DNA of 64,000 nucleotides from Leptospira gomenensis (GTDB taxonomy: Bacteria > Spirochaetota > Leptospiria > Leptospirales > Leptospiraceae). How positions within the stretch are numbered: the first letter of the stretch is position 1; the number at the start of each line of letters is the position of its first letter. The stretch lies in assembly GCF_004770155.1 (NCBI RefSeq), contig NZ_RQFA01000061.1, forward strand, positions 124,001 through 188,000, in the 5' to 3' direction. The position numbers were made by a program, and so were the translations under genes. Under the pieces are notes generated by a model. The model saw only the letters and a program-made list of their open reading frames with translations, was not told the origin of the DNA and searched no databases. Below are positions 54,047 through 64,000 of the stretch, piece by piece.

Positions 54047-54805
54047 CTAAAATAGATCGAGCCAGGCCTTGCGGATGTCCTGCTTTTCCATAAAATAAGT
54101 GCCGATCAGGGCGGCGTCCACCAATTTGCGGAAACGATCCAAATCCGATCGACTCCGCACTCCCGATTCTCCGACCCTGACGATGTTTTTAGGAAGAATC
54201 GCCGCGACTTCCTCCACCAAATCCTGATGGATCTGGAACGTATCCAAATCCCGCGTATTGACGCCGACGATCTCCGCACCACAGTCGAGCGCGAGTTTCG
54301 CCTCGTCCACGGTGTGTACTTCGACGAGACTGTCCATTCCCAAGGAGGAAGCGGTTCGGATGAAGTCGCGAATCCGATCCGGAGTCAGAATCCTAACGAT
54401 CAAAAGAACGGCCGCCGCTCCGTTGGACCGCGCTTCCCGGATCTGAATCCCGTCCAAAATGAAATCCTTCCTCAAAACCGGAATTTTTACGTTAGACGAA
54501 ACCGCCCTCAGATCCTCTAGGGAACCTCCGAAATATTGGCGATCGGTAAGGACTGAGATGGCCGAGGCTCCCGACTCTTCGTAGACTTTCGCTACGCTTA
54601 AAGCGTCGTAATCGGAGCGGATTTGGCCGGCGGAAGGACTTTTCCGCTTACACTCCGCGATGATCGAAAAGGTCCGGCTTCGTAAGGAATCACGCAGCCC
54701 CAGCCCATCGTACGGAGCCGGATCGCTGTCTTGAATGTCCTTGATTTCGTTTTGTTTTGTGGAGATGATTTCTCGGAGAACCCGGTGTAGTTGTGCGGAA
54801 GACAT
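54047..54805 (-). CDS. trpC: Indole-3-glycerol-phosphate synthase
   Basis: 252-aa TIM-barrel enzyme of tryptophan synthesis, converting CdRP to indole-3-glycerol phosphate. Conserved strands are [13 protein letters not shown] (48-60), [29 protein letters not shown] (Glu), VGVNTRDL and VRVGESGV, with ALIGTYFM near the end. It is a monofunctional TrpC, without a fused TrpF. It begins 6 bp after a STAS gene on the same strand and no other trp gene is in the window. Confidence 0.96.
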   Translation of the reverse strand: MSSAQLHRVLREIISTKQNEIKDIQDSDPAPYDGLGLRDSLRSRTFSIIAECKRKSPSAGQIRSDYDALSVAKVYEESGASAISVLTDRQYFGGSLEDLRAVSSNVKIPVLRKDFILDGIQIREARSNGAAAVLLIVRILTPDRIRDFIRTASSLGMDSLVEVHTVDEAKLALDCGAEIVGVNTRDLDTFQIHQDLVEEVAAILPKNIVRVGESGVRSRSDLDRFRKLVDAALIGTYFMEKQDIRKAWLDLF

Positions 54806-54811
54806 CGGAAA

Positions 54812-55144
<333 letters not shown>

Positions 55145-55173
55145 GGGAATATCCTTAGTTTTTGCTACTGACA

Positions 55174-55201
55174 ACTATCGCGGGCGAAAATAACCTGTCA
55201 A
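55174..55201 (-). promoter_or_regulatory. Sigma70-type promoter of the STAS-trpC transcript
   Basis: On the minus strand TTGACA (55201-55196), 16 bp, GATAGT (55179-55174). The expected start of transcription near 55167 would leave about 23 bases before the TTG at 55144. It excludes the upstream TTG as start. Confidence 0.6.
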
Positions 55202-55222
55202 TCACAGTTCAACGGCCCAAAA

Positions 55223-56605
55223 ATGAAATTTCCAGACTCGTTTCACGGTTTACGAACGCTTGTTCTCGGAGGCGGAATTTCCGGAAACGCGGCCGTCGGA
55301 CTTCTCGTTTCGCTCGGAGCCGAACCGATTCTTTGTGATCGGAATCGTCCGCAATCTCTTTCCATACCGTATCTTCCCGACACGATCGATCCTTTCGAAC
55401 TTCCTCCGGTTTCGCTGATCGTAAAATCTCCCGGAATATTACCCGCACATCCGATTCTTACCTACGCGTTCGAAAAAAAAATTCCGGTCGTATCGGAGAT
55501 CGACTTAGGAAGAAATTTTTTTCCCGGTAAACTATTGGGTGTAACCGGAACGGACGGGAAATCCACAACGACCGCCCTCGCCGCACATCTGCTTCGAAGG
55601 GATTTTCCCGATCTTAGGGAAGGCGGCAATTTGGGAATTCCGTTTTCCTCCTTTTGTAGGGAACCGATTTCCCTCGCGGTTTTAGAGTTGTCCAGTTATC
55701 AATTGGAGGATTCGTCCCCGCTTCGACTCGACGTCTCCGTATTTTTAAATCTCGCCCCGGATCATCTGGAGCGTCACAAAACGATGGAGAATTATTTCCG
55801 AGCGAAGCTCAAAATCGCGGACGCAAAAAATCCGGCGCACGTTTTCGTCGTTTCCGAAAAAATCAAATCGTTTCTCCCGGAAACGTCCTATTTCGAATGT
55901 ACGATCCGGACATTCGGCAAACATGCGTTATGCGATGCTTTTCTGGACGAGGCGGAAAATAAAATCAGAACTTCGCGCTACGAATACGACATTTCAGGAT
56001 TTTATCTGCCGGGCTCCCACAATCGCGAGAATCTAGCCGCCGCGATTTTGGCCGCCGAGGCGATCGGTGGAAAACCGGAATCGATCCAATCCGAACTCGT
56101 TTCGTTCCGAGGACTTCCGCACAGATTCCAGATCGCGGGTGAAAAAAAAGGACTTTTCTTCGTCAACGATTCCAAATCCACGAATCTTCATAGTATGCTC
56201 GCGGGAATGTCCACGTGGAAAAATCCGGAGGAAACCCTTTTGATTTTAGGAGGAAGACCGAAACAGGAAGACCCGAAACCGCTTTACGATTTCGTAATGC
56301 AGGGAATCGGTTCGATCGTTTTGATCGGCGAAGCTCGTTCGGTCTGGGAACAAGGCCTTCGGGAAAGAATGGGAGTTCGATTGATCTCCCTCGAATCCTT
56401 AAAGGACGTTTTCCTTTTACTCGATTCGTCCGAAAGATTTTCCGACAAAAACCACAACGATAGAATTCGTCTGAAAAACGGAACGAACGTTGCTTCGATC
56501 GTTTTCTCTCCCGCTTGTGCTAGTTTTGATCAGTATAAAAATTTCGAAGAACGCGGAAACCATTTCCTCTCCCTAGTGCGCGATTTCCTAAACGAACCGA
56601 TCTGA
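55223..56605 (+). CDS. murD: UDP-N-acetylmuramoylalanine-D-glutamate ligase
   Basis: 460-aa cytoplasmic peptidoglycan enzyme that adds D-Glu to UDP-MurNAc-L-Ala using ATP. The N-terminal Rossmann part is [19 protein letters not shown]. The ATP-binding loop reads [19 protein letters not shown], Asp replacing the usual Asn of [50 protein letters not shown] and FSPACASFD are further conserved stretches. Length is normal. It is divergent from the STAS gene, with an unclear ribosome-binding site. Confidence 0.96.
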   Translation: MKFPDSFHGLRTLVLGGGISGNAAVGLLVSLGAEPILCDRNRPQSLSIPYLPDTIDPFELPPVSLIVKSPGILPAHPILTYAFEKKIPVVSEIDLGRNFFPGKLLGVTGTDGKSTTTALAAHLLRRDFPDLREGGNLGIPFSSFCREPISLAVLELSSYQLEDSSPLRLDVSVFLNLAPDHLERHKTMENYFRAKLKIADAKNPAHVFVVSEKIKSFLPETSYFECTIRTFGKHALCDAFLDEAENKIRTSRYEYDISGFYLPGSHNRENLAAAILAAEAIGGKPESIQSELVSFRGLPHRFQIAGEKKGLFFVNDSKSTNLHSMLAGMSTWKNPEETLLILGGRPKQEDPKPLYDFVMQGIGSIVLIGEARSVWEQGLRERMGVRLISLESLKDVFLLLDSSERFSDKNHNDRIRLKNGTNVASIVFSPACASFDQYKNFEERGNHFLSLVRDFLNEPI

Positions 56606-56690
56606 TTTTTTGGGGACGCACGCGGTCCAATTTCCGTAACGGAATTCGGCGTTATTTTTCCGCGTTAGGGATGTGGAGCGTGCGTAAGCA

Positions 56691-56709
56691 GTCGTCTCGC
56701 AGAGACGAC
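56691..56709. repeat. Inverted repeat GTCGTCTC-GCA-GAGACGAC
   Basis: Perfect 8-bp arms around a 3-nt loop, 86 bp after the murD stop. It could be a terminator for murD, but there is no U tract. Confidence 0.45.
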
Positions 56710-56820
56710 CGAAGGCGAAAGCCGCAGCGCGGAACAAGCCCGGCCGCGCCGTCGCACTCGAATCCATTCGTTTCGCGATCCGGTTGCGCGGAACGCCCCC
56801 CGTGGAGCGAGAGCGACGCG

Positions 56821-56866
56821 TTGAGTTACCGGAGCGATCCATAGAGAGTGGCACGTTGAGTTATCG
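56821..56866. repeat. Direct repeat TTGAGTTA(C/T)CGG
   Basis: TTGAGTTACCGG (56821-56832) and TTGAGTTATCGG (56855-56866) are 34 bp apart; the flanking bases (CG before) are also shared. Purpose unknown. Confidence 0.4.
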
Positions 56867-56888
56867 GTAGTGTCCGATCAAAGAGCGA

Positions 56889-58871
<1,983 letters not shown>

Positions 58872-58981
58872 TCTTCCAGGAGCCAATGAAACCGTACTTT
58901 AAAATTCAGGGAAAGAGAATTTTTGATCGATTCCTCCAAAAAAAGGGAAGTCGAAAAAAGGATTCAAAAAGCGGAATTTGG

Positions 58982-59026
58982 AAAAAAATCGAGGACCGAC
59001 GGAGCGAACCGTTGCCGCGTCGGCCC
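58982..59026 (-). terminator. Terminator of the flagellar hook operon
   Basis: On the minus strand GGGCCGACG and CGTCGGTCC (one G-T pair) form 9-bp arms around a 16-nt loop, followed by TCGA and seven T. It lies about 80 bp after the flgE stop and ahead of the HD-GYP gene. Confidence 0.75.
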
Positions 59027-59104
59027 TCTTAGAAAAAAATCCCCAACCCCCTCGAAGAAGGCAAATTATTCGAGTAAGGAAAGGGCTTAAGTTAGAAGGC
59101 TTAC

Positions 59105-60503
<1,399 letters not shown>

Positions 60504-60530
60504 CTGTTACCTCGATTAACCTTTGTTTAT

Positions 60531-61310
<780 letters not shown>

Positions 61311-61325
61311 GATTCCCTCCGAGGC

Positions 61326-62936
61326 CTATACTTTCAGATCGAGCAATTTCTCGTTTTTCCTTTCGGTTTTTTCCGAAAAAGGGTTAGCTTCGGGCGAATT
61401 TTCTTCGGAGAAAAATTCTTCGTCCTCGTAAAAAGTGCTTTTGTAATTCGGGTTTTGTTCCGCGTCGAAAGCCTCGAAAAAAGGGCGAGAATCGCGTCCG
61501 CTTTTATCGGACTCCGCGTTGAAAGCGAACGATCCCTCTTGTTCCCTTACTTCGATCACCAGTGATTCCAATTCTAAGCCGCTCGCTTTCAGTTCCTGTT
61601 TGAGATTGGCGAGCTCGGCGCCTAATTGTTGTTTAACGAAATCGGATTCTACGAGAAGTTTTCCGCGGATCACGTCCTTGTCCGTCGATATGGAAAGCGA
61701 CATGTGACCGAGATCCTTCGGGTTCATTCGAATACTCGCGACGGTTTTACCTTCCCCGAGAATCTGAACCCTCGCGGTTCGGATCAGGGATTGGAAATTT
61801 TTTTCCATGTCTTTTTTGGACAGGGAGGCGAACCCTTCCTTCCCTTCGCCGGTTTCGGTCCTGAATGAGGAGGTTTCGCGTATGGAAGAGGTTCCGGATA
61901 ACGTGTTCCCTTTGATAAGAGAAGAATAGGAATCCCCGTTTCCGGAACGCGAAGACTGTTCCTGGCCGGAAGAGGATTTTCCCGAGGACGAATCGCCAAA
62001 TTGTTGTAATACGGCGGTTTTGATCTCCTCTCTCGCGGAATTTTTTATCGCGAGATACGAGTCGGTTTTTTTATCGCGACTGATTTTCCATTTTTCGGAA
62101 TCGAGAGCGACTTCCTTCGAAACTTCCGCTTTGACCTCTTCCGATGCCGCGGTTTGCGCTTCTTTTCCGGAAACTTTTTTTTCTCCGAGTTTGAATTCCT
62201 TTACTTCTTCCTCCGCGTTCCGTAGACGGACGGCCGTTCCGGAATGGGAGGTTTCGGCGAGTTCTTCGTTGCGAGACGTTTCTTCTTTTTTGAAATGAGG
62301 ACGTTTGATTTCTTTGGAAGTTTCCACAGGAGAAGACGAGTCCTGGGTCGTGTCTTCGAATCCGATCGATGATTCCTTTGTTTTCGTGTTTTCTTCGGGG
62401 TGATGAGTTTCCTCTTCCCTCCGGAAAAACGTTTCCAAGGTTTCGTTTTCGGATCTTGATCCGGTTTCCACGGTTTCCGCGTCGATCTCGGTTTCGATCT
62501 GATTTTGAAGTTCGTCTACGATGACGGCTTCGATTTCGGGATCCACGGTTTCGTTCGTTTTGGCCTCGGCGACCAAAAACCAGGGAAGCGCTGTCACGTT
62601 AGTCGCTTCTTGCAAATCCGCTGTCGGTTCCGTTTCGGTTTTTTCCTCTTCGACCGAAGGTTCGTCTTTTACGACGACGTTTTCGATTTCCTCCGGCTCC
62701 GAATGATTCGTTGTTTCGTTGTTAGGTGATTGCGCTTCCGACTTCGAGGTCGGCTTTAAAACTCCACTGAGAGTTTCATCCAGTCCTTTCTGCGCGGAAC
62801 CCTGTAGAGTTTTCATTACGTCAAGAAAAGATGTTTTTCCGATCAACGCGCCCGTCGCGCTGGTTAGGTTCGGTGTGGAACCGGTTTGTGTCTGAGGTTT
62901 GAATTCTGAAATCGTAAGATCGCCGGAAATATTCAT
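61326..62936 (-). CDS. fliK: FliK-like flagellar hook-length control protein
   Basis: 536 aa. The first 370 residues are low-complexity, rich in Glu, Lys, Ser and Thr, as expected for the flexible ruler part. The C-terminal Flg_hook domain (about 390-490) has [37 protein letters not shown] and [19 protein letters not shown]. FliK measures the hook and switches export from hook to filament proteins. Placed 15 bp upstream of flgD. Confidence 0.9.
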   Translation of the reverse strand: MNISGDLTISEFKPQTQTGSTPNLTSATGALIGKTSFLDVMKTLQGSAQKGLDETLSGVLKPTSKSEAQSPNNETTNHSEPEEIENVVVKDEPSVEEEKTETEPTADLQEATNVTALPWFLVAEAKTNETVDPEIEAVIVDELQNQIETEIDAETVETGSRSENETLETFFRREEETHHPEENTKTKESSIGFEDTTQDSSSPVETSKEIKRPHFKKEETSRNEELAETSHSGTAVRLRNAEEEVKEFKLGEKKVSGKEAQTAASEEVKAEVSKEVALDSEKWKISRDKKTDSYLAIKNSAREEIKTAVLQQFGDSSSGKSSSGQEQSSRSGNGDSYSSLIKGNTLSGTSSIRETSSFRTETGEGKEGFASLSKKDMEKNFQSLIRTARVQILGEGKTVASIRMNPKDLGHMSLSISTDKDVIRGKLLVESDFVKQQLGAELANLKQELKASGLELESLVIEVREQEGSFAFNAESDKSGRDSRPFFEAFDAEQNPNYKSTFYEDEEFFSEENSPEANPFSEKTERKNEKLLDLKV

Positions 62937-63317
62937 TCTACGCTCCGCAGTATTAAAATCGATCTTTCGCTGAATTCCTTGACGGTTTTTTATATTATCT
63001 TCTTCCCTTTTGTGATTATGTCGCGCGTTCGTTTTTGGGGTATTGAAAATCGAGGAACGGCCGGCGAATGATCGGAACGAAACCGTTTTTTTCGGAAAAG
63101 ATGTGGGAACTCACACGGATTCATGGGCGACGAAAGATTCTCCCGTCAAACTTACGTGGGAACTCACACGAATCCACGCACGACGAAAGATTCTCCCGTC
63201 AAACTTACGTGGGAACTCACACGAATTCACGGGCGACAAAAGATTCTCCCGTCAAACTTACGTGGGAACTCACACGAATTCACGTACGACAAACAAAAGC
63301 CGAGTTTGAAAAACCTA
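62937..63317. other. Intergenic region dominated by a tandem repeat
   Basis: 381 bp between the fliK start and the stop of the upstream gene on the same strand. About half is the 53-bp tandem repeat (63103-63293); the 165 bp next to fliK are free of repeats and could contain a promoter for fliK-flgD-flgE. Confidence 0.55.
63103..63293. repeat. 53-bp tandem repeat, 3.6 copies
   Basis: Units start at 63103, 63156, 63209 and 63262 (exactly 53 bp each), the last incomplete. Each begins GTGGGAACTCACACG and ends GATTCTCCCGTCAAACTTAC-like text; units differ at a few positions around the middle. The period is not a multiple of three and all frames stay open, so it is not coding in a conserved frame. 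The start of each unit is the dispersed TGTGAGTTCCCAC element in reverse. A good candidate for a variable-number tandem repeat. Confidence 0.9.
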
Positions 63318-64000
63318 TTATTTGCAGGCTTTTTGTTTCCGGATCATATCGGAAAGTCGATTCTCTTCTTCTTGAGTGATCGTATGACGCTTGAGAACCG
63401 ACTCCGCAATGGGAATCGAGGCCGGATCTTTGTTAACACATTGACTGAAAAATTCGATCGCCTCCGCTCTGGTGTTTTGATTTTCCTTACCGAGACGAAT
63501 CCTATGAAGTTCGAGTTTTTTTTCCCGCGTGGAAGTATCTACGATCAGATAATCTTCGTAACACTCCTTGATAAGATGATCGGGAAGATCGGTGATCGCG
63601 CAATTTTTCTTGGAAGCGGTGGATTTTTTTTCCGGTTCACCTACGATGCGTTCGGCGATTTTTTGGGATTCCGAGTCGTCACGGGTCGGATTGACGACCA
63701 AAGTTTGATTTTTTTTCTCTTCCGATTTCTTCGGTTCCGTTTCCCGATTTTTCGGAGCTTCTTCGATTTGTTTAGCCGTCTGTTTCGGCTCGACCGTTTC
63801 CGGAAGTAGAATCCGATTTTCCGGGACGGGCTCCTTTTTCAAAAGACGATCGAAAAAAAAGTCTATCATAAAAACTGAATATCTTTGAATTTTTTCCTCG
63901 TCGTGGAAATTGTTCACCGCTTTTTTCGCGTTTTTTGCGGCGCCGAGAATGTCCGCTTTGGAAGATTTGGCATTCTCCAAATCCTTCACCGTATAAGCAA
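63318..64000 (-). CDS. Unknown protein, start outside the window
   Basis: The frame is open to the last base; a GTG at 63989 could be a start, but the codons before it (Ala-Tyr-Thr) continue open, so the gene is treated as 5'-incomplete. At least 223 residues are visible. Positions 60-135 are a Lys/Glu/Pro/Ser-rich, probably disordered linker. The C-terminal 85 residues are helical, with [31 protein letters not shown] text and a final KQKACK. No family is recognised. It lies upstream of fliK on the same strand, so a motility role is possible. Confidence 0.7.
   Translation of the reverse strand, partial: AYTVKDLENAKSSKADILGAAKNAKKAVNNFHDEEKIQRYSVFMIDFFFDRLLKKEPVPENRILLPETVEPKQTAKQIEEAPKNRETEPKKSEEKKNQTLVVNPTRDDSESQKIAERIVGEPEKKSTASKKNCAITDLPDHLIKECYEDYLIVDTSTREKKLELHRIRLGKENQNTRAEAIEFFSQCVNKDPASIPIAESVLKRHTITQEEENRLSDMIRKQKACK

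Larger units (their letters stand above)
56606..56888. other. GC-rich intergenic region with small repeats
   Basis: 283 bp between murD and the convergent HD-GYP gene, with a base composition richer in G and C than its flanks. It contains an 8-bp inverted repeat (56691-56709) and a direct repeat at 34-bp spacing (56821-56866). An 89-codon minus-strand frame is Arg/Ser-rich and not convincing. Confidence 0.5.

Noticed and set aside
63103..63293. CRISPR array
   Set aside because: Units are contiguous 53-bp repeats with no unique spacers, and no cas genes are present.

Overview
The window is a Leptospira chromosome segment. This rests on the genus-typical gene set: DUF1554 and DUF1566 lipoproteins, Lp29-like lipoproteins, a ChpIK-type toxin-antitoxin pair, an ActA-F alternative complex III and the spirochaetal hook genes. 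Many short lipoproteins have loose spirochaetal lipoboxes, and copies of a TGTGAG(AG)TTCCCAC-type short repeat are scattered through the sequence. GC content looks clearly higher than in L. interrogans, so a higher-GC species is likely; the species cannot be fixed from the sequence alone. No rRNA, tRNA, CRISPR array or IS transposase was seen.

Layout. 1-2.5 kb: end of an unknown gene, lplA, glyA. 2.6-3.4 kb: a lipoprotein. 3.4-4.15 kb: non-coding DNA with short repeats. 4.15-7.47 kb: a three-gene operon of a RecA-like protein with a ruined P-loop, a small helical protein and a family-B DNA polymerase whose proofreading motifs look lost. 7.5-8.1 kb: a stand-alone Pycsar-effector-like (DUF5706) membrane protein. 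8.3-14.7 kb: a LytTR response regulator and, 4.4 kb away, a LytS-like histidine kinase, with lipoproteins, a membrane protein and a STAS protein between them. 14.8-18.2 kb: an EAL protein and a FecR-domain protein. 18.3-26.6 kb: a fatty acid hydroxylase, an Ig-like-repeat lipoprotein, a Baeyer-Villiger-like monooxygenase, a zinc phospholipase C-like exoprotein and two paralogous lipoproteins. 26.7-34.7 kb: DUF4345 protein, membrane-bound AraC regulator, two Lp29-like lipoproteins and a TonB-dependent receptor broken by a one-base deletion in a G run. 34.8-42.8 kb: the act operon (actA-F plus a lipoprotein). 43-47 kb: EEP-family protein, DUF1554 lipoprotein, outer-membrane-like protein, M24 peptidase and a small membrane protein. 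47.2-49.4 kb: an accessory patch with chpI, a nonsense-mutated chpK and a PD-(D/E)XK-like gene, bordered by integron-cassette-like core sites. 49.8-58.9 kb: GT39-type glycosyltransferase, Cys-rich lipoprotein, rlmN, a lipoprotein, trpC, STAS protein, murD and a GAF/HD-GYP protein. 59.1-64 kb: flgE, flgD, fliK-like and an unknown gene, with a 53-bp tandem repeat between the last two.

How parts work together. The act operon is a complete quinol:electron-acceptor oxidoreductase and should serve as complex III. The EAL and HD-GYP proteins are both predicted c-di-GMP phosphodiesterases. The most interesting regulatory signal is a direct repeat, GGAATGAAA-N12-GGAATGAAA with a period of exactly 21 bp. 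It occurs upstream of the LytTR regulator, upstream of the LytS-like kinase and upstream of three lipoprotein genes. This matches the architecture of known LytTR operators and suggests a local, autoregulated two-component regulon controlling surface lipoproteins. The polymerase operon is the best candidate for an undescribed DNA-repair or mutagenesis system, by analogy with ImuA-ImuB-DnaE2.
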